Part shown: piece by piece, positions 1-8,567 of the stretch
Position numbering within the stretch: the first letter of the stretch is position 1
How the letters are laid out: each line of letters starts with the position of its first letter
NCBI GenBank assembly: GCA_027038775.1
Contig: JALWGP010000252.1
Coordinates: forward strand, 1-9,955
Source of the DNA: Sedimenticola sp.
GTDB lineage: Bacteria; Pseudomonadota; Gammaproteobacteria; Chromatiales; Chromatiaceae
Reading direction: 5' to 3'
Length of the DNA stretch: 9,955 nucleotides
Made by a program: the position numbers and the translations under genes
The notes under the pieces: generated by a model
The model's input: only the letters and a program-made list of their open reading frames with translations
The model's database searches: none
What the model was told of the DNA's origin: nothing

Positions 1-473
1 TGGGGGTGCTGGCCGGCGGCGGGTTCCCCCACCGTGGTGGGGATCTTCTCCGGCGTCTCGGCGGCCACTTCCTCGATGTTCATGCCGCCCGCCTCGGAGG
101 CCATGAAAATGATCCGCTGGCGGGAACGGTCGAGCAGCGCGCCCAGGTAGAGCTCCCGCTCGATGTCGCTGCCGGCTTCCACCAGCACCGAGTGGACCGG
201 CAGGCCCGCAGGCCCCGTCTGTTTCGTCACCAGGCGCATACCAATGAGTTCGTCGGCAGCGGCCTCCACCTCCTCCAGGCTATGGGCCGGTTTCACCCCG
301 CCCGCCTTGCCGCGGCCGCCGGTGTGCGCCTGGGCCTTCACCACCCAGAGGGCACCGCCCAGGCGGCGGGCCGCTTCCACCGCCTTCGCCGGCGTATCCG
401 CCACCTCTCCCGGCGGCACCGGAATGCCGTACTCGGTGAAGAGGGCCTTGGCCTGGTATTCGTGCAGATTCAT
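1..473 (-). CDS. sucC: Succinyl-CoA synthetase (ADP-forming) beta subunit, N-terminal part
   Basis: The beta subunit of succinate-CoA ligase joins the alpha subunit SucD in the TCA cycle to interconvert succinyl-CoA and succinate with nucleotide phosphorylation in the cytoplasm. The reverse strand from the ATG at 473 encodes about 157 residues before the left edge, so more than half of a normal protein of roughly 390 residues is missing. The start [12 protein letters not shown] is the classic SucC beginning. It is followed by the ATP-grasp nucleotide-binding stretch with [16 protein letters not shown] (residues 44-59), where Lys46 corresponds to the ATP-contacting lysine of the E. coli enzyme. 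IEREL(Y)LG near 104-111 and FMASEAGG near 123-130 also fit the family. The ribosome-binding site is weak, and no clear sigma-70 promoter is visible in the 202 bp upstream. The rest of sucC, and probably sucD, should lie beyond the edge. Identity is very secure; only the truncation by the window is an issue. Confidence 0.97.
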   Translation of the reverse strand, partial: MNLHEYQAKALFTEYGIPVPPGEVADTPAKAVEAARRLGGALWVVKAQAHTGGRGKAGGVKPAHSLEEVEAAADELIGMRLVTKQTGPAGLPVHSVLVEAGSDIERELYLGALLDRSRQRIIFMASEAGGMNIEEVAAETPEKIPTTVGEPAAGQHP

Positions 474-675
474 GTCCGGTACCCGAAGATCGAGGTTGTG
501 GTTGTTTTCAAGTGCTCTCTTTCATCCGTTCCGAAGGAAACTGCCTGGAAGCCCGGCTGTGGGATCGGCAGCCAGGGATGGCCGCCGCCGAACCCCCATG
601 GACAGGTTCACGGGCGGCCTGCCGAAAGGGCTGCCGACCCCGCCCACCGGTTGGGAAGAACCAATCCTACCAGAA
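474..675. other. Intergenic region between the TSUP exporter gene and sucC
   Basis: These 202 bases separate the stop of the exporter gene from the sucC start, both on the minus strand. I see no convincing ORF, no RNA gene and no hairpin followed by a T-run. On the minus strand a TTGAAA hexamer lies about 30 bases before sucC, but no matching -10 box follows at a sensible spacing. A sucC promoter must lie here or further upstream, but I cannot place it. Confidence 0.5.
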
Positions 676-1422
676 TTACCCCAGGATCAGCTTGATCCCC
701 ACCAGGATGGAGATCACCTCGAAGGCCCGCTTGATCCAGCGGTTGCCCTTGGCGATGGCCAGGTGGGCGCCGCCGTAACCGCCCAGCAGGGAGCCGGCCA
801 GCAGCGCCGGCAACCACGCCCACTGGATGTCACCCAACAGCCCCAGGGTGAGGGCGCCGGTGCCGTTCCAGAAGAGCCCCACCAGCACCAGGGTGTAGGC
901 CACCGCCCGCCGGTAGTCCAGGCCGAACCAGCGCACCAGCCAGAGGGTGACGAAGAGCCCCGTGCCCGAGGTGAGGGAGCCGTTGAGGAACCCCAGGAAG
1001 AAGAGACCCGCCCCCCCCAGTACCATGCCCGAGCGATCGCGATGACTGGGCCGGTACTCCTGCCCGAGCCGGCGCCTCGAGCCCGAATAGAGCCCCAGTC
1101 CCAGGGTGAGGCAGCCCAGGGCGATCTCCGCCCAGCGTCCCGGCACCTGCAGGATCAGGCTGGCGCCCAGCACCACCCCGGGGAGCCCCGTACCCAGGAC
1201 GAAGAGGGTGAACCCGCGCTCCAGGGTATCCTCGCGCATGTGCCTGAGGGTGGCCCCCACCCCCAGCGCCACCGAGGCCACCTTGTGGGTAGCCAGGGCC
1301 ACGCCGAAGGGCAGGCCGAGGAAGATCAGCACCGGCAACTGCAGCAGGCCGGCACCGCCACCGGAGAAAGCCGAGAACAGGTTGGCAATCAGGGAAACTG
1401 CAAAGAGAATGAGCTGGTCCAA
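676..1422 (-). CDS. TSUP-family (TauE/SafE-like) membrane transporter
   Basis: This is an inner-membrane permease of the TSUP (TauE/SafE) family, whose members are thought to export sulfite, sulfonates or related organic anions; the substrate here cannot be read from sequence. From the TTG at 1422 the protein has 248 residues, a normal family length. It is almost entirely hydrophobic, with about seven or eight membrane segments. The two half-repeats carry glycine-rich motifs typical of the family: SGGGAG (20-25) followed by a THK turn (45-47), and GSLTSGTG (148-155), with GGYGGAHLA (214-222) near the end. An ATG at 1488 is also in frame and would add 22 residues. That extension is not hydrophobic, overlaps the divergent gene's start codon and crosses an inverted repeat, so I prefer the TTG, which has only a weak GAAGA upstream. 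Family assignment is secure; start and substrate are not. Confidence 0.88.
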   Translation of the reverse strand: MDQLILFAVSLIANLFSAFSGGGAGLLQLPVLIFLGLPFGVALATHKVASVALGVGATLRHMREDTLERGFTLFVLGTGLPGVVLGASLILQVPGRWAEIALGCLTLGLGLYSGSRRRLGQEYRPSHRDRSGMVLGGAGLFFLGFLNGSLTSGTGLFVTLWLVRWFGLDYRRAVAYTLVLVGLFWNGTGALTLGLLGDIQWAWLPALLAGSLLGGYGGAHLAIAKGNRWIKRAFEVISILVGIKLILG

Positions 1423-1445
1423 GGGGTGTCTTCGGGCGATAATCG

Positions 1446-1462
1446 GGCCATTCGTAATGGCC
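1446..1462. promoter_or_regulatory. Perfect 7-3-7 inverted repeat, candidate operator
   Basis: GGCCATT, three bases CGT, then AATGGCC form a perfect inverted repeat. It lies in the 64-bp gap between the preferred TTG start of the exporter (1422) and the ATG of the divergent DUF4124 gene (1487). The symmetry and placement fit a dimeric regulator site or a small hairpin in the leader. A GATAAT hexamer at 1438-1443, just to the left, could be a -10 box for the plus-strand gene but has no recognisable -35. Function is inferred from position only. Confidence 0.35.
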
Positions 1463-1486
1463 TCACAGTGTAAGGCAACCGGACCC

Positions 1487-2458
1487 ATGCGTACCTTTTT
1501 TTTCCTGCTGCTATCGCTTGCATTGGCCCAGCCGGCCTCCGCGCGGCTCTACAAGTGGGTGGACGAACAGGGCAACGTCCACTACTCCGACAAGCTGCCG
1601 CCCACCGCCGTGAGGAACCCCTATTCCAAACTGGACAAGCGGGGCCTGGTGATCGAGAAGAAGGAACGCGCCAAGACCCCGGAAGAGATCGCCCGGGAAG
1701 AGGCGATGAAGAAGCTGCGCGAAGAGCAGCAGCGCCAGCTGGAGGAGCAGAGGGCCAAGGACAAGGTGCTGCTCAACACCTTCCGCAGCGAGGACGACAT
1801 CATCCTGGCCCGGGATGGCAAGCTGGCCACCTACGACGCCCAGATCCGCATCGCCTACACCAACATCGAGCGCCTGAAGGCCTGGCTGGAGACCCAGAAG
1901 AAGAAGGCCGCTGCCCTGGAGCGGAAGGGACAGACAGTTCCGCAGAAGCTGCTCAGCGAAATCGAAAACACGCGCAAGCAGATCAAGGCCAACTACGAGT
2001 CCATCCTCAGGCAGGAGAAAGACAAGGAACTCATCCGCAAGAAGTACGCGGCCGACCTGGCGCGGTTCCGGGAGCTCAAGGCGCTGAAGAATGCCAACAG
2101 GAAGGATCGGGAAGAAGAAAAGAACTCGAGCTACAACGCCATCGTGGAAACCTTGGTGGTCTGTGACCAGGCGGTGGACTGCGACAAGGTGTGGGAGAAG
2201 GCCAAGGCCTACGCGAGGAAACACGCCACCACGCACATCTACGTGGACACCCACCGGATGTTCATGACCCAGCCGCCCCGCGAGAAGAACGACCTGAGTA
2301 TCACCGTTTCACGCCTCCACCCGGAGGAGGACAAGCCCGAGATCATCTTCCTCGACGTGACCTGCAAGAAGCAGGTGGCCAACGAAACCTGGTGTGAAAC
2401 GGAGAAGGCCCAGCAGATCCGCGCCAATTTCCGCAAGACGGTGCTGGGAGAGCCCTGA
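1487..2458 (+). CDS. Secreted coiled-coil protein with N-terminal DUF4124 domain
   Basis: An exported protein of unknown function, 323 residues. The first 19 residues form a signal peptide (MRTF, a run of Phe/Leu, then ASA before Arg20), so it should be periplasmic. Right after the cleavage site comes a DUF4124 domain, recognisable from LYKWVDEQGNVHYSD (21-35), a short beta-rich module common in exported gammaproteobacterial proteins. Residues about 57-212 are strongly charged and heptad-like, rich in Lys, Glu, Arg and Gln, and probably form a long helical coiled coil. The C-terminal part (about 215-315) has four cysteines, C226, C232, C293 and C303, which could make two disulfides in the periplasm. 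I chose the ATG at 1487 because it directly precedes the signal peptide; an upstream in-frame extension is antisense to the exporter. The ribosome-binding site is weak. The gene ends 13 bp from the convergent slmA stop. I do not recognise a specific role. Confidence 0.88.
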   Translation: MRTFFFLLLSLALAQPASARLYKWVDEQGNVHYSDKLPPTAVRNPYSKLDKRGLVIEKKERAKTPEEIAREEAMKKLREEQQRQLEEQRAKDKVLLNTFRSEDDIILARDGKLATYDAQIRIAYTNIERLKAWLETQKKKAAALERKGQTVPQKLLSEIENTRKQIKANYESILRQEKDKELIRKKYAADLARFRELKALKNANRKDREEEKNSSYNAIVETLVVCDQAVDCDKVWEKAKAYARKHATTHIYVDTHRMFMTQPPREKNDLSITVSRLHPEEDKPEIIFLDVTCKKQVANETWCETEKAQQIRANFRKTVLGEP

Positions 2459-2471
2459 ACCGGTTCCGCGC

Positions 2472-3065
2472 TCAGTCCGCGTATTCGAACAGGCCGGCTT
2501 CGAGCAGCTTCCAGTGATCGTCCCAGTCCGAGACGGGTGACACGGAGAAGCGGCTGCGCAGCCATTGGTGCATACGTCCCTCGACGTGGGCCACCAGCAT
2601 CTCGGCCCCGGCCCCGGCCGGCACCCGCAGCGACGCGTCCCCCCGCATCTGCGACTCGCGCAGCACCTGCCGGAACTGGGTCTGGAGCCGTTCGAAAAAG
2701 GTGTTGATGCGGTCGTGCAGCCGCTGGTGCTCTCCCACCAGCGCATCCCCCAGCAGCACCCGGACGATGCCCGGGTTGCGCTCGGCGAAGGCCAGCAGCA
2801 GGTAGAGGATCCGGGCGCAGCGGGTGCGGGTGCCCCGGTCCTCCTCCAGGATCCGGTTGATGCGCGCAAAGACCCCCTCCTCCGCGAAATCGATGAGGCC
2901 CTCGAACATGCGCGCCTTGCTGGGAAAGTGGCGGTAGAGGGCAGCCTCGGAGACTTCCAGGGAGGCGGCCAGCCGGGCGGTGGTGATGCGCCCGCCGGGA
3001 TCGGACTCCAGCTCGCGCGCCAGCGCCTCCAGTATCTCCTGCCTGCGTTGCCCCCTCCTGGCCAT
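2472..3065 (-). CDS. slmA: Nucleoid occlusion factor SlmA (TetR family)
   Basis: SlmA is a TetR-fold DNA-binding protein that binds specific chromosomal sites and then blocks FtsZ ring assembly over the nucleoid. The 197-residue product matches the usual length of about 198. The N-terminal helix-turn-helix is unmistakable: RITTARLAASLEVSEAALYR (26-45) followed by HFPSKARMF, close to the E. coli sequence. NPGIVRVLLGDAL (98-109) matches the E. coli NPGLTRILTGHAL region, and FERLQTQFRQVLRE (124-137) matches FERIEAQLRQVLRE. Ordinary TetR repressors diverge in this C-terminal half, so SlmA is preferred over a generic TetR call. The ATG at 3065 lies 4 bp after the argB stop with no strong ribosome-binding site, which suggests translational coupling to argB. 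In E. coli slmA follows dut next to coaBC, so it belongs in this neighbourhood. I found no copy of the palindromic SlmA-binding site (GTGAGTACTCAC) in the window. Confidence 0.94.
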   Translation of the reverse strand: MARRGQRRQEILEALARELESDPGGRITTARLAASLEVSEAALYRHFPSKARMFEGLIDFAEEGVFARINRILEEDRGTRTRCARILYLLLAFAERNPGIVRVLLGDALVGEHQRLHDRINTFFERLQTQFRQVLRESQMRGDASLRVPAGAGAEMLVAHVEGRMHQWLRSRFSVSPVSDWDDHWKLLEAGLFEYAD

Positions 3066-3069
3066 GGTG

Positions 3070-4008
<939 letters not shown>

Positions 4009-4011
4009 TTA

Positions 4012-6540
4012 TCAGAAGGGCGCCTCGAGTTCCGGTGCCGCCCGTTTCAGCAGATCGCGAAAAGTCTCCTTGACCTCGGCCAGGGCCGTCTCGTCCTGCG
4101 CCTCGAAGCGGAACACCAGCGCCGGGCGGGTCCTGGAGGCGCGCACCAGCCCCCAGGCTTTCTCGAACTCCACCCGCAGACCATCCAGGTCGATGACGTC
4201 GGCATCACCGAAGTCCCCCTCGCGGGAGATGATCCGCACTACCTGCTCGGCCTTGCCCGCAGGCGTCTCGAGCACCAGCAGGGGCGTCGCCACCGTGCCC
4301 GTATCGAAGGCCTCGAAGAAACCCGAGACCGGGGTGGCGTTGAGAGAGAAGAGTTCGAGCAACCGCGCCGCCGTGTAGAGGGCGTCGTCGAAACCGTACC
4401 AGCGGTCGTTGATGTAGATGTGGCCCGAGAACTCGCCGGCCAGCAGCCCGTGGCTCTCCTTCAGCTTCGCCTGGATCTCGGCGTGGCCCGTGCGCCACAT
4501 GATGGGGCGGCCGCCGTTGGAGAGAATGAACTCGGGCAATTGCGCGGTGCTGGCCACGTCGTAGATCACGTCCGCCCCCGGATTGCGGCGGATGATGTCC
4601 CCCGCCAGCGCCATCAGCAGCTTGTCCGGGTAGACCACCCGCCCCTGCTCGTCCACCAGCGCCAGCGCGTCGCCGTCCACGTCCAGCGCCAGCCCCAGCT
4701 GAGCGCCCTGCGCGCGCACCTCCTGGACCAGGGCCTGCAGGTTGCCCTCGTCCGAGGGGTCGGGCAGGTGGTTGGGAAAGCCTCCGTCCGGCTCGCAGAA
4801 GAGCGGAATCACCTCGCAGCCCAACGCCTCGAACAGCCGTTGCGCCAGCGGGCCCGCCACACCGTTGCCGCAGTCGAGCACCAGCTTGAGCGGTTCCACC
4901 AGTTGGATGTCGCCGGTCACATGGGCGATGTAGTCCGATGCGAACTCCCGGCTCTCCAGCTTGCCCATACCCTTGGCAAAATTTCCATCCAGGATACGCT
5001 GGCGCAGTTCCAGGCATCCCTCCTCGCTGAGTGGTCGTCCCTCCACCCAGATCTTGAAGCCGTTGTACTCGGGCGGATTGTGCCCGCCGGTCACCATGAC
5101 GCCGGAAGTGGCCGTGGAGCTGTTCATGGCGTAGTTCACCAGCGGCGCGGGCGCCTCGCCGAGATCGACGACGTCGCACCCGGAGGCGAGCAGCCCCGCC
5201 ACCAGGGAACTGGCATAGGCGTCACTGGTGGCCCGGTTGTCGCGCCCCACCACCACCTGCCTGCCACCCGACTCCTGGACCAGCGAACCCACCGCGAGCC
5301 CGATGGCCTGGGCCACCTCTTCGTTCAGCTCCATGCCACTGCGCCCGCGAACGAGGCCGGCCCGGAAGAGTTCCAGCGGCAGCTGCTCCTCCTGCAGCAC
5401 GGGTGCCGGTGAGCCCGAACCGGCATCGTGGGAAGGTTCCACCGGCGCTTCCTCCACCACCATTTGCTCGTCGTTCCCCCTGGATGTGGAGGCCCGGCTG
5501 GCAGCCTTCTGCGCGGCGAAAGTGGCCTGGGCGTAGCGTGCAAGGAGTTCGAGTGCCGGTTTCGCCTCCACCAGGTGGGGAACCGGCGTGGCCGCGCCGG
5601 TACGCTTGAGCGTGGCATCCACCAGGGCCACCATCAGCCCCATGTCGGCCTTGCAGTCATGCGCCAGCCTGCGGTACCCGACGATGGTCACGATCAGCAG
5701 CACCAGCGCCCCGCCCGCCACCAGCCCCAGCAGCAGGGTCCAGGAGATGCCTGCCGTGGCGGGCGCCGCGTACCGGATCTGCCAGAAGGTACCGGGCACC
5801 TGGAGCGTGCCATCCACCTGCTTCCGCCCGACGTCACCGGAACCGGCCAGGAGCACCTTGGCGCCACCATAGACCTGTTCCAGTACCACGTAGGACTCCT
5901 TCAGATCGAGCGCTGCGACGCTCTTGCGCAACGCATCGAGCGGAAACACCGCCAGCAGCACACCCACCGGTTTTCCTTCTGCGGGCACCGGGGCCGCCAG
6001 CAGCATCTGCTGCCGTCCGCTCTTGTCACGGACCACCTGTGCAGGCGGCGTCCGCCGGTTCTTGAGCACCGACTGGAACATCTCCGCTGCGGCGAAACTT
6101 CCGGAGACCGCCTCGAGCACCTGTTCGTCCTGCCAGCCGGCAGGAATGGGTGCCACCCGGATCACCCCCGGCAGCTTGTCGGCCATTCGACGACGGAGCG
6201 CATCCAGATCCTCTCCCCGTTTCAGGGCTTCGGCGACGCCCGGCTGGTCCGCCAGCAGGGTCAGCATGCCGATGCGGTCCTGCACCGTCCCGGCCACCTG
6301 GTTCTGCAGCGCACGCGCCAGGGTCTGGGTGATGCGAGCCAGCCGCTCGGAAGCGGCCTCGCTGCTGAGCCAGCTGGCCGACCAGGTGAACGCGGCGGTG
6401 ACCACCATGGCTGCCAGGATGACGGGCAGATAATAGGAGAAGATGCTGCGCGAACTCTTCACTCCCTGGTATTCGGCAGCAATGCCCTGGGATGGCGCCG
6501 CCTCGGTTTCCCCCTTCCCCTTCTTTCTTCTGGCCAGCAA
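4012..6540 (-). CDS. algC: Membrane-anchored AlgC-family phosphohexomutase homologue with altered active site (probable pseudoenzyme)
   Basis: By position and fold this is the AlgC phosphomannomutase/phosphoglucomutase homologue, 842 residues. The N-terminus is a short cytoplasmic tail, a membrane segment (34-56), an extracytoplasmic region (about 57-262), a second membrane segment (263-289) and a linker to about 387. Long N-terminal forms occur in Pseudomonas relatives. The catalytic part (388-842) aligns without gaps to P. aeruginosa AlgC over most of its length at a constant offset of 378. Key residues differ: phosphoserine Ser108 is Gly486 (TGGHNP), Arg247 is Ala625 (DVDGDA instead of DGDGDR), Tyr17 is Gly395, Lys285 is Ala663 and Asn424 is Arg803. 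The three metal aspartates (620, 622, 624), Lys496, His686 and the sugar-binding E-S-H set (703, 705, 707) remain. There is no frameshift. The start is a TTG with a strong GGGAGG. Normal mutase activity is doubtful; the gene symbol denotes orthologous position only. Confidence 0.9.
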   Translation of the reverse strand: MLARRKKGKGETEAAPSQGIAAEYQGVKSSRSIFSYYLPVILAAMVVTAAFTWSASWLSSEAASERLARITQTLARALQNQVAGTVQDRIGMLTLLADQPGVAEALKRGEDLDALRRRMADKLPGVIRVAPIPAGWQDEQVLEAVSGSFAAAEMFQSVLKNRRTPPAQVVRDKSGRQQMLLAAPVPAEGKPVGVLLAVFPLDALRKSVAALDLKESYVVLEQVYGGAKVLLAGSGDVGRKQVDGTLQVPGTFWQIRYAAPATAGISWTLLLGLVAGGALVLLIVTIVGYRRLAHDCKADMGLMVALVDATLKRTGAATPVPHLVEAKPALELLARYAQATFAAQKAASRASTSRGNDEQMVVEEAPVEPSHDAGSGSPAPVLQEEQLPLELFRAGLVRGRSGMELNEEVAQAIGLAVGSLVQESGGRQVVVGRDNRATSDAYASSLVAGLLASGCDVVDLGEAPAPLVNYAMNSSTATSGVMVTGGHNPPEYNGFKIWVEGRPLSEEGCLELRQRILDGNFAKGMGKLESREFASDYIAHVTGDIQLVEPLKLVLDCGNGVAGPLAQRLFEALGCEVIPLFCEPDGGFPNHLPDPSDEGNLQALVQEVRAQGAQLGLALDVDGDALALVDEQGRVVYPDKLLMALAGDIIRRNPGADVIYDVASTAQLPEFILSNGGRPIMWRTGHAEIQAKLKESHGLLAGEFSGHIYINDRWYGFDDALYTAARLLELFSLNATPVSGFFEAFDTGTVATPLLVLETPAGKAEQVVRIISREGDFGDADVIDLDGLRVEFEKAWGLVRASRTRPALVFRFEAQDETALAEVKETFRDLLKRAAPELEAPF

Positions 6541-6548
6541 CTCCGTTT

Positions 6549-6554
6549 CCTCCC
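6549..6554 (-). promoter_or_regulatory. Ribosome-binding site fixing the TTG start of the algC-like gene
   Basis: On the minus strand GGGAGG is followed after 8 bases by TTG at 6540. No ATG or GTG lies in this frame at comparable spacing, and the basic cytoplasmic tail followed by a membrane segment starts directly after it. This supports TTG initiation within the 47-bp gap after coaBC. Confidence 0.7.
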
Positions 6555-6587
6555 TTCTCGTGATTCAAGCCCGTTTTTCTTGCCGGT

Positions 6588-7775
6588 TCAGTCCTTCCCT
6601 TCCACCGACGCGATCAGCTCCACCAGCCGTTGCGCGAGTGTCGCCTTGTCCTGGAAAGGCAGGCTCTGCCGCCCCCCCTTCCAGATCACCTCGAGCGCGT
6701 TCTGGTCCACCTCGAAACCGGCACCCTCGCCCACGCGGTTGGCCGCGATCATGTCCACTCCTTTCACCTCGAGCTTTCGCCGGGCGTACTGGAGCAGGCC
6801 CCCGGTTTCGGCAGCGAATCCCACGGTGAAGGGACCGTCGGGCAGTGCGGCGACCTCGGCGAGAATATCCGGGTTCCGCCGCATCCGGAGCTCGAGTATA
6901 TCGGAAGATTTCTTGATTTTCGTATCTTCCCGCCGCTCCGGCCGGTAGTCGGCCACCGCGGCGCAGCCCACGAACAGATCCTGCCCGGAGACGGCGTCGA
7001 GGACGGCCTCGCGCATCTCCAGCGCCGTCTCCACATCCACGCGCTGCACCCCGGCGGGCGTGGGCAGGGAGACCGGCCCGGTCACCAGGGTCACCTCGGC
7101 TCCCTCCCGCGCAAAGGCATGCGCCAGGGCGAACCCCATCTTGCCGGAGCTGCGGTTGCTCAGGTAACGGACCGGATCCAGCGGCTCCCGGGTGGGACCG
7201 GCCGTGACCATCACCCTGCGTCCCGCGAAGAGCCCCGGACCGGACAGGATGCGCCCGAGGATCTCCTCCGGCTCGCTCATGCGGCCGGGCCCGCTCTCTC
7301 CACACGCCTGTTCACCGGCTTCCGGGCCGACGAACTCCACGCCCCTCGACTCCAGCAGGGCCACGTTCTCCCGCGTGGCCGGATGCAGCCACATCCGGTG
7401 GTTCATGGCCGGAGCGATCAGCAGGGGCGCTTCGCTGGCCAGGCAGAGGGTGGTGAGCAGGTCGTCCGCATGGCCGTGCGCCAATCGCGCGATGAAGTCG
7501 GCGGTGGCCGGCGCCACCACCAGCTGCTCCGCCCACCGCGCCAGCTCGATGTGTCCCATGGCCGACTCGTGCGCCTCGTCGAAGAGGTCCACCCGTACCG
7601 GGTTGCCGGAGAGCGCCTGGAAGGTGAGCGGCGTGACGAAGCGCGTGGCCGACTCCGTGAGCACCACGCGTACCCGGGCCCCCTCCCGCCCGAGCAGGCG
7701 AACCAGCTCGCAGCTCTTGTAGGCGGCGATCCCCCCGGTGACACCCAGGAGGACCCTCTTCCCGGAATCCGACAT
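6588..7775 (-). CDS. coaBC: Bifunctional phosphopantothenoylcysteine decarboxylase / phosphopantothenate-cysteine ligase
   Basis: This enzyme carries out two consecutive steps of coenzyme A synthesis: ligation of cysteine to 4'-phosphopantothenate using CTP (CoaB half), then FMN-dependent decarboxylation to 4'-phosphopantetheine (CoaC half). The 395-residue protein has the normal bifunctional length. The N-terminal flavoprotein domain starts with [14 protein letters not shown] and has the catalytic His75 ([11 protein letters not shown]), the PAMN motif (122-125) and Cys158 ([10 protein letters not shown]). The CoaB domain begins near 186 with [16 protein letters not shown], followed by NRSSGKMG (207-214), AAVADYRP (272-279) and the KIKK lysines (286-289, Lys289). 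All catalytic residues seen in E. coli are present at almost identical positions. The ATG at 7775 is preceded by AAGGGG about 11 bases upstream. It is the first gene of the minus-strand operon and diverges from radC. In many relatives dut follows next; here the algC-like gene follows directly. Confidence 0.97.
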   Translation of the reverse strand: MSDSGKRVLLGVTGGIAAYKSCELVRLLGREGARVRVVLTESATRFVTPLTFQALSGNPVRVDLFDEAHESAMGHIELARWAEQLVVAPATADFIARLAHGHADDLLTTLCLASEAPLLIAPAMNHRMWLHPATRENVALLESRGVEFVGPEAGEQACGESGPGRMSEPEEILGRILSGPGLFAGRRVMVTAGPTREPLDPVRYLSNRSSGKMGFALAHAFAREGAEVTLVTGPVSLPTPAGVQRVDVETALEMREAVLDAVSGQDLFVGCAAVADYRPERREDTKIKKSSDILELRMRRNPDILAEVAALPDGPFTVGFAAETGGLLQYARRKLEVKGVDMIAANRVGEGAGFEVDQNALEVIWKGGRQSLPFQDKATLAQRLVELIASVEGKD

Positions 7776-7810
7776 ACGGCCACTGTCCCCTTCGACATCG
7801 AAAGCCCAAG

Positions 7811-7838
7811 GGTATACCGGAGGGAGGCTTCACGGCAA
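7811..7838 (-). promoter_or_regulatory. Putative sigma-70 promoter for the coaBC operon
   Basis: On the minus strand TTGCCG (7833-7838) and TATACC (7811-7816) are separated by 16 bases, each matching 4 of 6 consensus positions, about 35 bases before the coaBC ATG. The -10 lies in a perfect 8-bp palindrome GGTATACC, and next to it is a TTCGA-CA-TCGAA inverted repeat (7791-7802). This is a pattern match only. Confidence 0.35.
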
Positions 7839-7891
7839 AGGCGCGGTTCTGCTAACCTCCCGCGGGAACCACTGCTTCAGGGAGGAAGCCC

Positions 7892-8566
7892 ATGGCCATC
7901 CGCGACTGGCCAGCAGAAGAGCGGCCGCGAGAAAAACTGCTCGCCCTTGGCCCCCAGGCACTGAGCGACGTCGAGCTGCTCGCCATCTTCCTGCGCACGG
8001 GCACCCGCGGCAGGAGCGCCATCGACCTGGCACGCGATCTCGTCCGGGAATTCGGCGGACTGCAGCCCCTGCTGGCCGCCCCACGCGAGCGGTTCTGCGC
8101 AGCGCCCGGCCTCGGCGACGCCAAGTACTGCCAGCTGCAGGCGGTGGTGGAGATGGCCCACCGCTGTCTCCGGGAGGAGCTGGCACGCACCGACGTGCTC
8201 ACCTCGCCACAGCGGACCCGGGACTACCTGAGCCTGCGGCTGCAATCCCACCCCCGGGAGGTGTTCGCCTGCCTCTTCCTGGACAACCGCCACCGGGTGA
8301 TCGCCTTCGAGGAGCTGTTCCACGGCACCATAGACGGCGCCAGCGTGCATCCGCGCGAGGTGGTGAGGCGGGCACTGGACCACAATGCAGCCGCGCTGAT
8401 CCTGGCCCACAACCACCCCTCGGGCGTGGCAGAACCGAGCGAGGCGGACCGACGGATCACCCTCCGCCTCAAGGAGGCCCTGGCGCTCATCGACGTGCGG
8501 GTGCTGGACCACATCGTGGTGGGGCGAAGCCAGGCCACTTCCCTGGCCGAGCTGGGGCTGTTGTGA
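7892..8566 (+). CDS. radC: RadC family JAB/MPN-domain protein
   Basis: RadC proteins combine an N-terminal helix-hairpin-helix region with a C-terminal JAMM/MPN metalloprotease-like domain. The early link to DNA repair in E. coli was withdrawn, and the true role is unknown. The 224 residues match the usual length. [15 protein letters not shown] at the start is a hallmark of chromosomal RadC. A helix-hairpin-helix-like [12 protein letters not shown] lies at 73-84. The zinc-binding signature is complete in HNHPSG (173-178) with Asp186, giving His173, His175 and Asp186. FLDNRHRVI (129-137) and [11 protein letters not shown] (152-162) are also typical. The ATG at 7892 follows a strong GGAGG by 6 bases. 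It is divergent from coaBC, an arrangement shared by many gammaproteobacteria, and convergent with the small gene to its right, from which REP-like repeats separate it. The full metal-binding set suggests a functional fold. Confidence 0.95.
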   Translation: MAIRDWPAEERPREKLLALGPQALSDVELLAIFLRTGTRGRSAIDLARDLVREFGGLQPLLAAPRERFCAAPGLGDAKYCQLQAVVEMAHRCLREELARTDVLTSPQRTRDYLSLRLQSHPREVFACLFLDNRHRVIAFEELFHGTIDGASVHPREVVRRALDHNAAALILAHNHPSGVAEPSEADRRITLRLKEALALIDVRVLDHIVVGRSQATSLAELGLL

Positions 8567-8567
8567 G

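Noticed and set aside
580..660. Possible terminator after the exporter gene
   Set aside because: Several GC-rich partial pairings exist, including a repeated CGGCAG, but no clean stem with a T-run on the minus strand.
163..1473. Plus-strand ORF of 436 codons over sucC, the gap and the exporter
   Set aside because: It is antisense to sucC and the TSUP gene, is Pro/Gln-rich low-complexity, and crosses gene boundaries; a shadow of high-GC codon use.
1423..1488. ATG start at 1488 for the TSUP exporter
   Set aside because: It would add a non-hydrophobic tail, overlap the divergent gene's ATG and cover the inverted repeat. I prefer the TTG at 1422 but cannot exclude the longer form.
2459..2471. 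Bidirectional terminator between the convergent DUF4124 and slmA genes
   Set aside because: The gap is only 13 bp and shows no hairpin and no T-run.
5428..6948. Plus-strand ORF of 506 codons over the algC-like gene and coaBC
   Set aside because: Antisense to conserved motifs in both genes and without family features; coding on the other strand is unambiguous.
6630..7964. Plus-strand ORF of 444 codons over coaBC and the radC start
   Set aside because: Antisense to a complete coaBC and overlapping radC in another frame; shadow ORF.
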